A stretch of DNA of 34,258 bases from an uncultured Butyricicoccus sp. (GTDB taxonomy: Bacteria > Bacillota > Clostridia > Oscillospirales > Butyricicoccaceae): the NCBI GenBank assembly GCA_944384745.1, contig CALWUO010000019.1:1-34258 (forward strand). Reading direction: 5' to 3'. Below are positions 10,236-19,047 of the stretch, one piece after another; within the stretch, counting starts at the first letter, position 1, and each line of letters begins with the position of its first letter. A program made the position numbers and the translations under genes. The notes beneath the pieces were generated by a model. It did no database searches, was not told the DNA's origin, and saw only the letters and a program-made list of their open reading frames with translations.

Positions 10236-11486
10236 TTATTGGGTACGAAGAGCTTCAACAGGTTGTAATTTAGACGCTTTATTAGCTGGATAAATGCCAA
10301 AGATTATGCCAAGAAGTGCAGAGAATAAAAATGCACCAACAATAAGCATAGGGCTAGGCAAAACTGTAAACTGTTCTACTTCTGGCATCCAACTCTGCTC
10401 ACTTAATTGTTTTGAAAGCATTATATTTCCCATTATTGCCGAACCAAAACAGCCTATTATAATACCGATAATACCACCACAACAAGAAACTGAGGCGGCT
10501 TCAATTAAAAACTGAGATATAATATCTCGTCTTTTAGCACCAATAGCCATGCGGATACCAATTTCACGAGTTCGCTCAGTAACTGATACAAGCATAATAT
10601 TCATAATACCTATACCACCAACCAGAAGTGAAATCATAGCTACACCGCCCATTAGTAAAGCGTCCTGTTGAGCTGCTGACTCTTGTTGTTCTTGATATCG
10701 TGAGTCTGAATAAGCATCAAACCAACCATTAGAAGATGCACATCTTGGCTCCATAAATTCTTTTAGCTTTTTAACAACTATATCAATATCATCTCTTGAT
10801 TTAGCTTGAACTATATACTGTTTATTTTCATATCTATCTATTGTCATCATTTGACTTTGCAAAGTATATGGCATAAGCAACATTTGGTCTTCGGTGTTAA
10901 GTTTACCTTTGTATTTACCTTTATAAACACCTATAATTTCAAAGTTTTTTCCACCGATTTTTATTTTTTGACCAATAGGACTCATAGCACCAAAGAAATA
11001 TTTTCTTATAGTTTCACCTATAACGCAAACCCTTGCCCTTTGTCTGCAATCCTCTTTTGTTATATCTCTTCCCGCTGTTATAACATTATTTGTTACTTTA
11101 CTATAATTTTCGTTTCCATAGTACATATATGTATAATATTTTTGAGTATCAAGTTTTGTATTGCGATATTGAAGCCCTTTGCTAGACCAATCATTATACT
11201 GACTTTGAGGAGACCAACCATTTATATTATCTTTCAAATCAGTATCTAATAACTTCTCCATTTCTTTCCAATCTTGAGTCTTTGCACCAGAACCGTTTAC
11301 ACTTATTCGATTTGTACCCATAGCCTCAAACTGAAGACGTGTAAGTGTAGCCTTGCTTTGAATAGATGCAACAAGTGTTATAACTGCTGCTACACCTATA
11401 ATAATACCAAGCATTGTAAGAAGTGAACGCACTTTATTGTCCATAATGGATTTTATAGCCATTCGGACTGTCTGCAACCAATTCAT
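10236..11486 (-). CDS. MacB-type ABC transporter permease
   Basis: A 416-residue inner-membrane permease of the MacB/FtsX fold. One helix near the N terminus (SLLTMLGIIIGVAAVITLVA) is followed by a large extracytoplasmic MacB periplasmic-core-like domain (about 45-270), then three helices containing the FtsX region GGIGIMNIMLVSVTERTREIG. The closest functional models are YknZ of Bacillus and MacB, which work by mechanotransmission with an adaptor rather than by moving substrate across the inner membrane. The ATG directly follows the TAA of the ATPase gene, so translation is coupled. The substrate is unknown. Confidence 0.93.
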   Translation of the reverse strand: MNWLQTVRMAIKSIMDNKVRSLLTMLGIIIGVAAVITLVASIQSKATLTRLQFEAMGTNRISVNGSGAKTQDWKEMEKLLDTDLKDNINGWSPQSQYNDWSSKGLQYRNTKLDTQKYYTYMYYGNENYSKVTNNVITAGRDITKEDCRQRARVCVIGETIRKYFFGAMSPIGQKIKIGGKNFEIIGVYKGKYKGKLNTEDQMLLMPYTLQSQMMTIDRYENKQYIVQAKSRDDIDIVVKKLKEFMEPRCASSNGWFDAYSDSRYQEQQESAAQQDALLMGGVAMISLLVGGIGIMNIMLVSVTERTREIGIRMAIGAKRRDIISQFLIEAASVSCCGGIIGIIIGCFGSAIMGNIMLSKQLSEQSWMPEVEQFTVLPSPMLIVGAFLFSALLGIIFGIYPANKASKLQPVEALRTQ

Positions 11487-12236
11487 TTAAAATACGCCTC
11501 CTCTGCCCGCTCTATCTGAGATAATTTTACCATCTTGAATAGTTATAACCCTTTGAGCCACTTCTGCAAGTTTATTATCATGAGTAATAAGTATAATTGA
11601 TGTACCTTGTTTATTAAGCTCGATAAGCTGTTGCATAATTTCAGCACCTGACTTAGAGTCTAAGTTACCTGTTGGTTCGTCTGCCATAATAATTGGCGGT
11701 TTAGCTGCAACCGCACGAGCGATTGCAACACGCTGTTGTTGACCGCCTGACATTTCACTAGGTCTATGGTCAAGTCTTTTTTCAAGTCCAACAGAACAAA
11801 GGGCATTTATTGCAAGCTCTCTGCGTTCTGATGCTGGCATACCTCTATAAATAAGAGGTAATTCTACATTTTCAATCGCAGTAAGTGCAGGAATTAAGTT
11901 AAATCCTTGAAATATAAAACCTATTTCTTTATTTCTTATAGTTGAAAGAACGGACGGTTTCATAGAACTTACTGCATGACCATCTAAGTTATATGTGCCA
12001 TAAGTTGGTATATCTAAACAACCTAAAATATTCATAAGTGTGGATTTACCAGAACCCGATTGACCTAAAATACATAAAAACTCTCCCCAAGGTACTTCAA
12101 GCGAAATATTATCAAGTGCTCTAACTTCGTTTTCTCTGCCCTCATTGTAGATTTTACTTAGATTTTTTACTTCTATTAAAAGGCTTTTATCAGGTTGTTC
12201 TTGAGGCTCTATAACTTGTTTTTTCCTAAAAAACAT
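11487..12236 (-). CDS. ABC transporter ATP-binding protein (MacB/LolD/YknY type)
   Basis: The 249-residue ATPase partner of the adjacent permease. Walker A is GQSGSGKST (58-66), the signature is SGGQQQR (163-169) and Walker B with the catalytic Glu is IIMADEP (Glu187), followed by the D-loop and an H-loop histidine in ILITHDN. GFIFQGFNLIPALTAIENV is typical of the LolD/MacB group. The first 18 residues are a charged extension. A GGAGG site precedes ATG 12236. Confidence 0.95.
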   Translation of the reverse strand: MFFRKKQVIEPQEQPDKSLLIEVKNLSKIYNEGRENEVRALDNISLEVPWGEFLCILGQSGSGKSTLMNILGCLDIPTYGTYNLDGHAVSSMKPSVLSTIRNKEIGFIFQGFNLIPALTAIENVELPLIYRGMPASERRELAINALCSVGLEKRLDHRPSEMSGGQQQRVAIARAVAAKPPIIMADEPTGNLDSKSGAEIMQQLIELNKQGTSIILITHDNKLAEVAQRVITIQDGKIISDRAGRGGVF

Positions 12237-12251
12237 AGTTTCTTGCCTCCT

Positions 12252-14006
12252 TTATCCAACTGCCATACCGCTAAGCTGTTCATACATATCTTGAGGTCCT
12301 GCAATAAATATTTCTGTACCCTCATCAATTCCACTTAAAATTTGAACATTAGAACTATCTGACAAACCTACTTGAACAGGTACTAATACATAACCCTCTG
12401 GAACTCCTTCTGTTCCCTCTGGTATTGGGATTGTTTCTTCAAATGTTTGTCCCTCTGATTGTTTGGCAAAAACTGCTGTACCATCTATTGTATTTACAAG
12501 TGCATTTGTTGGTATAATTATACAATCATCAACTGATGCAGTTGTTATTTTATAACTTACATAATAGCCCATAGAAACGGAAACATTTTCTGGTAATGGG
12601 TCTAATACAATTATTGCTGTATATGTAGGCAAACCACTATTATTAGTGTTTTCATCTGCCTGAAGTGCTACACTTTCAACTGTGCCTGTAAGCATTATAT
12701 CTTCTGTACCTGTTTGAACAGTGATAGATGCTGGTTGACCTGCTGAAACAGAACTTACATCATTCATAGAAATCTGTGCTTTTACAACAAGTGAACTCAT
12801 ATCAGCAACTACACATGGAGCAGTACCTCCAACAAGTTCGGCATCAACTGCTGTATCAATTTTTAATACAACTCCGTCCATTGGTGAAGTTACATTTGAG
12901 TTTGCCACTTGTGCTTCAAGGGTTTGAATTTGCTGTTGTTTTTCTGCTATTGCTTGTTGCTGATTGGCTAAACTTCTTTGAGCTGTTTCAACTGCACGAA
13001 CAAGTTCATCATTTTTCTGTCTTACAAGCACAGTTCCAGCTGAAAATCTGTAATAGTCAAGAGTTCCTATGCTTGCAATCTCGCCTGATTGTTTTACAGT
13101 TACAGCTTCCTCTCTTGAATATTCAAGTTTTCCAGACTCCGCTGGCATAATGCTACCATTTGCAGTAGGAATTTCCGCACTTGCTACCATGCCGCTTGTG
13201 AGTGTACCCGCATTTTTCATGGCAATAACAACTTTAAATAATCTTGTGCCGCTAGCTGAGATTTTCTCTACTCTTTCAACTGAATCCACCCAGCCTGATA
13301 CTTGTGACATACTAGCTGGTATTGATACATTAGCCTCATCACCTTTTGAAATGGAATCGATATAAGCATAACTAAAATATAAAGGTAAAAGCATAACAGT
13401 GTCATCAACCATAGTTCCAAGCACTGTTCCACTTGAAAGTTCATCACCATTTTTATATGTTTTTACGGTTTCACCCTCAGCGGCAGATTGAGGAATAAAT
13501 TTTCCTGTAAATGGTGCAGTGGTTGAGAGTTCATTTACACTTTTTTGTGCTGCATTTACAGCAGAGGCAGCTTCATCAACTGCTCTTTGCGACTCCAGCA
13601 AATCTTTTTTAGCGGTTTCTATTTCTTTTTTTGTTTCTGTTGGGTCAACTGTAAATAATATATCGCCTGTTTTTACATATTGCCCTGGTTCAACTGCAAC
13701 ACTTGTCACTTTACCTTTTAAATCTTTACCAAGTTCAACTTGTTTTCTTGCTGCTATTGAACCATCACCCTCTATATAGGTTTCAAGCATTCCACGTTGT
13801 GCAATGGTTGTTGCTGGTTTTTCATCTTGTGATGTTTGACGTGTGCGTTTTACCATATAAACACCACCCGCAACAAGCCCACCTATGACAAGAAAAGTAA
13901 TCGCTATTTTTATAGGCTTTGGGATTTTTTTACCCTTTTTGTTCATTATATCAGCATATTTATTACGCTGAGGTTTATCGTTGTTTTTTGTTTGATTTTC
14001 TGCCAT
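12252..14006 (-). CDS. HlyD/MacA-family membrane-fusion adaptor (YknX-like)
   Basis: The membrane-anchored adaptor of the ABC export system, 584 residues from ATG 14006 (AAAGGA site 10 bases upstream); an in-frame TTG at 14039 has no ribosome site. A basic N-terminal tail is followed by one helix (about 32-52), then a lipoyl/barrel-like section (about 66-125), a first coiled coil (about 124-160), a long barrel region, a second coiled coil (about 332-368, AQRSLANQQQAIAEKQQQ) and another lipoyl/barrel set to the end. Two coiled coils with two lipoyl-like halves is more than the single hairpin of MacA. It is the first gene of the operon. Confidence 0.9.
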   Translation of the reverse strand: MAENQTKNNDKPQRNKYADIMNKKGKKIPKPIKIAITFLVIGGLVAGGVYMVKRTRQTSQDEKPATTIAQRGMLETYIEGDGSIAARKQVELGKDLKGKVTSVAVEPGQYVKTGDILFTVDPTETKKEIETAKKDLLESQRAVDEAASAVNAAQKSVNELSTTAPFTGKFIPQSAAEGETVKTYKNGDELSSGTVLGTMVDDTVMLLPLYFSYAYIDSISKGDEANVSIPASMSQVSGWVDSVERVEKISASGTRLFKVVIAMKNAGTLTSGMVASAEIPTANGSIMPAESGKLEYSREEAVTVKQSGEIASIGTLDYYRFSAGTVLVRQKNDELVRAVETAQRSLANQQQAIAEKQQQIQTLEAQVANSNVTSPMDGVVLKIDTAVDAELVGGTAPCVVADMSSLVVKAQISMNDVSSVSAGQPASITVQTGTEDIMLTGTVESVALQADENTNNSGLPTYTAIIVLDPLPENVSVSMGYYVSYKITTASVDDCIIIPTNALVNTIDGTAVFAKQSEGQTFEETIPIPEGTEGVPEGYVLVPVQVGLSDSSNVQILSGIDEGTEIFIAGPQDMYEQLSGMAVG

Positions 14007-14130
14007 TTTGCTTTCGTCCTTTCTTTTTATATTAAACAATAATATATTCTATTTTAGACTTTTGTAGATTAACATTTTGTTGTATCAAAACTGTATCGAA
14101 TATATACAATTTCTGAGAAAATATGTATAT

Positions 14131-14159
14131 TTGACTTTAGGCTTTCAGCTCTTTATAAT
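14131..14159 (+). promoter_or_regulatory. Sigma-A-type promoter of azlCD
   Basis: TTGACT (14131-14136), a 17-base spacer and a perfect TATAAT (14154-14159) make the strongest promoter in the window. Transcription would begin near 14166, so the frame open upstream of 14200 is not used. ATATACA (14102-14108) and TGTATAT (14124-14130) form an inverted repeat directly upstream and could be a regulator site. Confidence 0.8.
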
Positions 14160-14199
14160 TAAGTACGATTATATAAAGGAGACTGGGGAAAATTTTTTT

Positions 14200-14883
14200 A
14201 TGAAGAAAACACTTAAATATGCATTTATACAGACAATTCCTGTATTATTTGGCTATCTATTTATGGGGCTTGCATTTGGCATTTTATTTGAAAAAGCTGG
14301 ATATAATTTCATATGGGCATTTTTTGTAAGCCTTACATGTTATGCAGGTTCTATGCAGTTTGTACTTATAACGCTACTAACTGGCGGTGCAAGTGCTATT
14401 CACTCGGCTTTTATGACACTTATGATTAACTTTAGACATATGTTTTATGGTTTAAGTTTAATAGAGCGTTTTAAAAAAACTGGTAAAAGCAAATTTTATT
14501 TAATACATGCACTCACTGACGAAACATATTCACTTCATTGTCTTGTAAAACCAAAGGAAGGCATGAGTGATAAAAAACTTATGTTATATATTTCGGTTTT
14601 AGACCATATTTATTGGATAACTGGCTGTGTAATGGGTGCTTTAATCGGTCAGATTATACCATTTGACACAACAGGTATAGATTTTGCTATGACTGCACTT
14701 TTTGTTGTGATATTTGTAGAACAATGGAAAGAATCCAAACAACATTTACCTGCAATTATAGGCGGCTTATGTGCTATAATTTCGCTTTTGGTTTTTGGTG
14801 CAGACAATTTTCTTCCACCTGCACTTGTAGCAACAGTTTTAATGCTGCTATTTTATAGAGCAAATATGGAAAAACAATCTTAA
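14200..14883 (+). CDS. azlC: AzlC-family branched-chain amino acid exporter, large subunit
   Basis: The larger membrane subunit of a two-component AzlCD exporter for branched-chain amino acids. From ATG 14200 it has 227 residues, the family's usual size, with several hydrophobic helices and the conserved FVSLTCYAGSMQFVLI and MINFRHMFYGLSL motifs. The frame is open back to 14077, but that start lies upstream of the promoter; GGGGA lies 10 bases before 14200. azlD follows by 16 bases. Actual substrates differ in the family and are not visible here. Confidence 0.92.
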   Translation: MKKTLKYAFIQTIPVLFGYLFMGLAFGILFEKAGYNFIWAFFVSLTCYAGSMQFVLITLLTGGASAIHSAFMTLMINFRHMFYGLSLIERFKKTGKSKFYLIHALTDETYSLHCLVKPKEGMSDKKLMLYISVLDHIYWITGCVMGALIGQIIPFDTTGIDFAMTALFVVIFVEQWKESKQHLPAIIGGLCAIISLLVFGADNFLPPALVATVLMLLFYRANMEKQS

Positions 14884-14899
14884 TCTTTGAGGTGAAAAA

Positions 14900-15232
14900 A
14901 TGCCTATTTCATTTGGTCATTCAGTTATGATAATTGCAGTTGTTGCAGTATGTACATATTTTACAAGAGCCGCAGCATTTGTGCTTTTTGGTGGAAAAAG
15001 AGAAGTTCCAAGTTCAGTAAAATATCTGGGTAAGGTTTTGCCCCCTGCTATTATTGCAATTTTAGTTATATATTGCTTAAAAGGCGTAAATCCAACTGTA
15101 TTTCCATATGGACTTGCAGAAATAATTTCTGTTATATGCGTAGCCGTTTTACATATATGGAAAAGAAATAATCTGCTTTCCATTGGTCTTGGAACAGTTA
15201 TCTACATGTTTTTTGTACAAGTTGTTTTTTAA
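14900..15232 (+). CDS. azlD: AzlD-family branched-chain amino acid exporter, small subunit
   Basis: The 110-residue small partner of AzlC, with about four membrane helices. The conserved YFTRAAAFVLFGG motif and VKYLGKVLPPAIIAILVIYCL are typical of the family. A GAGGTG site lies upstream of the ATG. It ends the transcription unit; no clear terminator is seen in the 190-base gap that follows. Confidence 0.92.
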   Translation: MPISFGHSVMIIAVVAVCTYFTRAAAFVLFGGKREVPSSVKYLGKVLPPAIIAILVIYCLKGVNPTVFPYGLAEIISVICVAVLHIWKRNNLLSIGLGTVIYMFFVQVVF

Positions 15233-15350
15233 GATTAATTATAAGTTATTTATATTTTATTATGAATATGCAAACTGTATTTTTGTGTATATTATATTAT
15301 TTCTTTACGATTTCTTAACATATTTTTTACACTTTGTTGCTCCTGTTTTA

Positions 15351-15359
15351 TGTTATACT
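15351..15359 (+). promoter_or_regulatory. Extended -10 promoter of the CBS-domain transporter gene
   Basis: TGT followed by TATACT (15354-15359) is an extended -10; no convincing -35 box is present. It gives a leader of about 57 bases before 15423. The rest of the 15233-15422 gap shows nothing else I can support. Confidence 0.45.
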
Positions 15360-15422
15360 ATATTAAATACTAAGTGGCGGAAAATAATGTCACTTTAGCA
15401 ATTTGGAGGTTTACCTTTTTTT

Positions 15423-16700
15423 ATGGACAGTAGTCATCTTGTTACTCTTGCAGTGATAGCCTTTTGTGTGCTTATGTCGGCATATTTCTCTGCAACTGAA
15501 ACCGCTTATTCATCTCTTAGCCGAGTGCGTATGAAAAACATGGCTTCAGATGGAAACAAACGTGCAGCCCTTGTACTTCGTCAATCGGAAAATTACGACA
15601 AACTGATTTCAACTATTCTAATCGGTAACAATATCGTAAATATCCTTGCAACATCTCTTGCAACTGTATTTTTTATGCAGTTGTTCCCTGCAAGTGGTGC
15701 AACCATCTCAACCGTTGTTATGACACTTGTTATACTTATCTTTGGCGAGATATCACCAAAAAGTATAGCTAAAGATGTGCCTGAGCGTTTTTCGATGTTC
15801 TCTGCCCCATTTCTAAATATTCTGTTAAAAATATTAGCTCCTCTGAATTTTATTTTTTCTCAGTGGAAAAGACTTCTTACAGCAGTATTTAAAATACCTG
15901 AAAGCCATGGTATAACAGAAGATGAGCTTTTAACAATAGTTGATGAGGCTCAAGACGGTGGTGGAATAGACCATGAAGAAGGTGCTATGATTCGCAGTGT
16001 TATAGAATTTAATGACCTTGAAGTTGCGGATATATGTACCCCTAGAGTTGATGTGTGTGCAATAGATATTCAAACATCTAAAGATGAAATTCTTGAAACA
16101 TTCCGTCAAAGTGGATTTTCTCGACTTATTGTTTATAAAGATAGTATAGATAATGTTGTAGGTGTGGTTCATGAAAAGGATTTCTATAATAATGTTGTTC
16201 ATGAAAACAAACCACTTGAAACCGCACTTCAAAAACCATTTTTTGTACCATCTACAATGGATATATCCAAACTGCTTCGCCAGCTTCAAAGCCGTAGGTC
16301 ACATATAGCAATAGTAAGTGATGATTTTGGCGGTATGATGGGCATTGTCACAATGGAAGATATCATTGAAGAACTTGTAGGTGAAATTTGGGACGAACAC
16401 GACGAAATAGTGAACGAAATCACCCAACTTGATGAAAATTCTTGGCGTGTTGATTGTGGCATGCGTGCTGAAAAATTATTTGAGCATTTTGAAATTGAAA
16501 ATGCCCCAGAAGATGTATCCACGGTCAGCGGTTGGATTTTAGATTCCTTTGGTTTTATCCCTCAATGTGGTGACTCATTTAAGTTCGGTAATTTAGAAAT
16601 CACTGTAACTGAAACCGATGGTCAGCGTTTGCGTTATGCTGTTGTAAAAAATATAGCAAGTGCAAACGAGGAAACTAAAACTGAAGAAGTAACTGCATAA
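15423..16700 (+). CDS. CNNM/CorC-type transporter (DUF21, CBS pair, CorC_HlyC domain)
   Basis: A 425-residue membrane protein, often labelled hemolysin-like, whose better-studied relatives export Mg2+ or other divalent ions. The N-terminal DUF21 membrane part (about 1-190) has the SAYFSATETAYSSLSRVR motif and the GEISPKSIAKD motif. A pair of CBS domains (about 200-325) contains MIRSVIEFNDLEVADICTPR and VVHEKDFY. The C-terminal CorC_HlyC domain (about 340-415) includes VSGWILDSFGFIP. A GGAGGT site stands 12 bases before the ATG, a slightly long spacing. It is followed by its own terminator. Confidence 0.92.
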   Translation: MDSSHLVTLAVIAFCVLMSAYFSATETAYSSLSRVRMKNMASDGNKRAALVLRQSENYDKLISTILIGNNIVNILATSLATVFFMQLFPASGATISTVVMTLVILIFGEISPKSIAKDVPERFSMFSAPFLNILLKILAPLNFIFSQWKRLLTAVFKIPESHGITEDELLTIVDEAQDGGGIDHEEGAMIRSVIEFNDLEVADICTPRVDVCAIDIQTSKDEILETFRQSGFSRLIVYKDSIDNVVGVVHEKDFYNNVVHENKPLETALQKPFFVPSTMDISKLLRQLQSRRSHIAIVSDDFGGMMGIVTMEDIIEELVGEIWDEHDEIVNEITQLDENSWRVDCGMRAEKLFEHFEIENAPEDVSTVSGWILDSFGFIPQCGDSFKFGNLEITVTETDGQRLRYAVVKNIASANEETKTEEVTA

Positions 16701-16707
16701 CATATAG

Positions 16708-16739
16708 ACAGTATCCGCTTTGTGTGGGTACTGTTTTTT
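16708..16739 (+). terminator. Rho-independent terminator of the CBS-domain transporter gene
   Basis: ACAGTATCC (16708-16716) pairs with GGGTACTGT (16726-16734) with one G-T wobble, followed by a T run (TTTTTT). Confidence 0.85.
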
Positions 16740-16829
16740 ATTATGGCTTTTTTGTATAAAGAACTAGTAAAAAATTTTTCCATAACATAGAAAGTTTGTG
16801 AAAAAAATATTTATAATATTTAAAGTGTG

Positions 16830-16838
16830 TGTTATCAT
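16830..16838 (+). promoter_or_regulatory. Possible extended -10 promoter of the oxaloacetate decarboxylase operon
   Basis: TGT followed by TATCAT (16833-16838) resembles the other extended -10 elements in the window; the -35 region (TTTATA at 16810) is poor. The leader would be about 84 bases. Confidence 0.35.
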
Positions 16839-16928
16839 AATGGTGAAGAAAAAATCATATAAAATATAAAATGTTTATATGATTGATAATAAATACTGAT
16901 TGACTGTGAAAAGGAATGGGAAACAGTT

Positions 16929-18311
16929 ATGAAAAAAATAGCAATTACAGAAACCGTCCTTCGTGATGCAAACCAATCTCTAATGGCAACCCGCCTGCCT
17001 CTTGATGAATTTAAAGCAATTCTTGATGATATTGACAAAGCGGGTTATCACTCAGTTGAGTGTTGGGGTGGTGCAACATTTGACTCATGTCTTCGTTACC
17101 TTGGTGAAGACCCTTGGGAGCGTTTACGCACCATTAAAAGCCATATGAAAAACACTAAACTACAAATGTTACTGCGTGGTCAAAATCTTTTAGGCTACCA
17201 TCATTATTCTGATGATATGGTTCGTCGTTTTGTTCGTGCGGCAGTTGAAAATGGTATGGATATTATCCGTATTTTTGATGCACTCAATGATTTAAGAAAT
17301 ATTAAAACAGCCGTTGAAGCTTGTCTTGAGGCAGGCGGACACGCTCAAGGTGCAATTTGTTACACTCTATCACCTATTCATAATCTTGAAATGTATATAG
17401 GTCTTGGAAAAGAGATAGAGAAAATGGGTTGTCAGTCACTCTGTATTAAAGATATGGCTGGCATTATGAGCCCTAAAGAATGTTTTGACCTTGTTTCTGC
17501 ACTTAAAAAAGAAATTAATAGTCCAATTTATGTGCATACACATCAAACAACTGGTCTTGGATTTATGACATATCTGAAAGCCGCTGAAGCTGGTGCAGAT
17601 GGCATTGACTGTGCAATTTCAGCTTTTGCTGGTGGTACAAGTCAGCCTGCAACTGAAACTATGGTTTACACTTTAAACCAAATGGGCTTTGATTGCGGTG
17701 TAAATCAAAAAATGCTTAAAAAGATAAACGATTTCTTTATTCCAGAAGAGCGTAAATTTATAGATAAAGGTGTTTTTGACCCAACTGTGCTTGGAATTAA
17801 GTCCGATGTGCTTGTATATCAAATTCCAGGCGGTATGCTATCCAATCTTATGGCACAGCTTAAAGCTCAAGGTGCTTTAGACCGTTTAGATGAGGTTTTA
17901 GAAGAAACCCCGAAAGTACGTGCAGATTTAGGTTATCCACCTCTTGTAACTCCACTTTCTCAGATGGTAGGCGTTCAAGCTACTGTAAATGTACTTGTAG
18001 GCGAGCGTTATAAAAATATTGGTAAGGAAATTAAAGCATATATCCGTGGTGAATATGGCAAAGCCCCTGGAGAAATCAATAGCGAGCTTATGAAAAAGGT
18101 ATTAGGTGACGAACAACCTATAACTGGTCGTTTTGCGGAAACTATTGAACCTGAATTTGAAAAAGCTAAAGCTGAAATTGGTGATAAGGCTAAAAATGAC
18201 CTTGATGTGCTAAGTTATATATGTTTCCCTGAACAAGCACTTAAATTCTTTGAAGAACGTGAACTTAAAAAAGCTCTTGTTTGCAAGTACACAATAGAGG
18301 AGGTTAAATGA
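16929..18311 (+). CDS. oadA: Oxaloacetate decarboxylase, alpha (carboxyltransferase) subunit
   Basis: The cytoplasmic subunit that moves the carboxyl group from oxaloacetate to biotin, giving pyruvate. The 460 residues form the TIM-barrel carboxyltransferase (about 1-300) with metal and catalytic residues in LRDANQSL (Asp13), the carbamylated-lysine motif IKDMAG (Lys174) and HTHQTTG (His203, His205), then the conserved helical domain (about 300-460). It stops before a biotin domain, which is encoded separately at 18653. Related transcarboxylase 5S and pyruvate carboxylase B share the fold, but the adjacent beta and gamma genes point to the Na+ pump. Confidence 0.93.
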   Translation: MKKIAITETVLRDANQSLMATRLPLDEFKAILDDIDKAGYHSVECWGGATFDSCLRYLGEDPWERLRTIKSHMKNTKLQMLLRGQNLLGYHHYSDDMVRRFVRAAVENGMDIIRIFDALNDLRNIKTAVEACLEAGGHAQGAICYTLSPIHNLEMYIGLGKEIEKMGCQSLCIKDMAGIMSPKECFDLVSALKKEINSPIYVHTHQTTGLGFMTYLKAAEAGADGIDCAISAFAGGTSQPATETMVYTLNQMGFDCGVNQKMLKKINDFFIPEERKFIDKGVFDPTVLGIKSDVLVYQIPGGMLSNLMAQLKAQGALDRLDEVLEETPKVRADLGYPPLVTPLSQMVGVQATVNVLVGERYKNIGKEIKAYIRGEYGKAPGEINSELMKKVLGDEQPITGRFAETIEPEFEKAKAEIGDKAKNDLDVLSYICFPEQALKFFEERELKKALVCKYTIEEVK

Positions 18312-18634
18312 TTATGGGAAATCTTACTGCAAGCTCCTTTCTTGTCGCTTTAAGTGGTATAGTAATTGTATTTATAATGCTTGCTGTACTTTGTCTTATG
18401 ATTCCGCTTATCTCTAAAGTGGTACTTGCTTTTGAAAAACCTCAAATCAACAATCGTGTAGCACCAACCACAAGACCAAAACCAGAACAAAAACCTAATG
18501 CAACTGGTGTATCTGGTGAAGTTGCACTTATTGACGTTGATGAAAAAACAGCGGCTTGTATTATGGCTATTGTAAGCCATGAAACAGGAATTCCACTTTC
18601 TGAGCTTATTTTTAAAAGTATTAAAGCTATTTAA
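18308..18634 (+). CDS. oadG: OadG-family (gamma/delta) subunit of the Na+-pumping decarboxylase
   Basis: A 108-residue subunit with one N-terminal membrane helix (about 10-42), a Pro-rich linker and a C-terminal helical segment (KTAACIMAIVSHETGIPLSE) typical of OadG/MmdD; it ties the alpha subunit to the membrane and helps assembly. Its ATG overlaps the oadA stop (ATGA). A GGAGG site at 18299-18303 is only 4 bases from ATG 18308 but 10 from a second in-frame ATG at 18314, so the true start could be either. The C-terminal histidines that bind Zn2+ in the Klebsiella gamma subunit are not present here. Confidence 0.85.
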   Translation: MIMGNLTASSFLVALSGIVIVFIMLAVLCLMIPLISKVVLAFEKPQINNRVAPTTRPKPEQKPNATGVSGEVALIDVDEKTAACIMAIVSHETGIPLSELIFKSIKAI

Positions 18635-18652
18635 TTTTGGGGGACTAACAAA

Positions 18653-19030
18653 ATGAAATATGTTGTAACATTAAACGGAAAAAAATATGAAGTAGAAGTG
18701 GAAAAAGGCGAAGCTACCGCAGTTTATGCGGGTGAAGCTGCAAAAGCCCCTACTGCACCTCCTAAACCAGTTAATGCACCAACTGCCGCTGCTCCTGCTC
18801 CAGTTGTAACTGGTTCTGGTGACCCTGTAACCTCTCCTATGCCAGGAGCTATTTTAGATGTTCGTTGCTCAAATGGTCAGCAGGTTAAAAAAGGCGATAT
18901 TCTATTTATTTTAGAAGCTATGAAAATGGAAAACGAAATTTTCGCACCTAAAGATGGTACTATAACCTCTGTTTGCACCAGTAAAGGTGCTACTGTTGAA
19001 ACAGGTGCTGTACTTTGTACATTATCTTGA
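18653..19030 (+). CDS. Biotin carrier protein of the Na+-pumping decarboxylase
   Basis: A 125-residue protein that carries carboxybiotin from the alpha subunit to the membrane beta subunit. A short N-terminal beta domain (MKYVVTLNGKKYEVEVE) leads into a Pro/Ala-rich flexible linker (about 30-52) and a biotinyl domain whose EAMKM motif has the biotin-accepting Lys91. SPMPGAILDV marks the domain start. A GGGGGA site precedes the ATG. In some relatives this domain is fused to the alpha subunit; here it is a separate gene, as in the glutaconyl-CoA and methylmalonyl-CoA decarboxylases. Confidence 0.93.
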   Translation: MKYVVTLNGKKYEVEVEKGEATAVYAGEAAKAPTAPPKPVNAPTAAAPAPVVTGSGDPVTSPMPGAILDVRCSNGQQVKKGDILFILEAMKMENEIFAPKDGTITSVCTSKGATVETGAVLCTLS

Positions 19031-19047
19031 GAAAGGAGAAATAAAAA

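Noticed and set aside
12776..13150. Open frames on the plus strand opposite the adaptor gene
   Set aside because: They are low-complexity products (Leu/Gln-rich) of the reverse of a Gln/Val-rich coding region, without ribosome sites.
14007..14039. TTG start of the adaptor at 14039
   Set aside because: No ribosome site precedes it; AAAGGA fits ATG 14006.
14077..14199. N-terminal extension of AzlC starting at 14077
   Set aside because: The TTGACT-17-TATAAT promoter at 14131-14159 lies inside it, and the family starts at the MKKTLKYAF methionine with a good ribosome site.
16929..18311. Methylmalonyl-CoA or glutaconyl-CoA decarboxylase alpha subunit
   Set aside because: Those use a crotonase-fold carboxyltransferase; this one has the TIM-barrel motifs (LRDANQSL, IKDMAG, HTHQTTG) of the oxaloacetate/pyruvate type.
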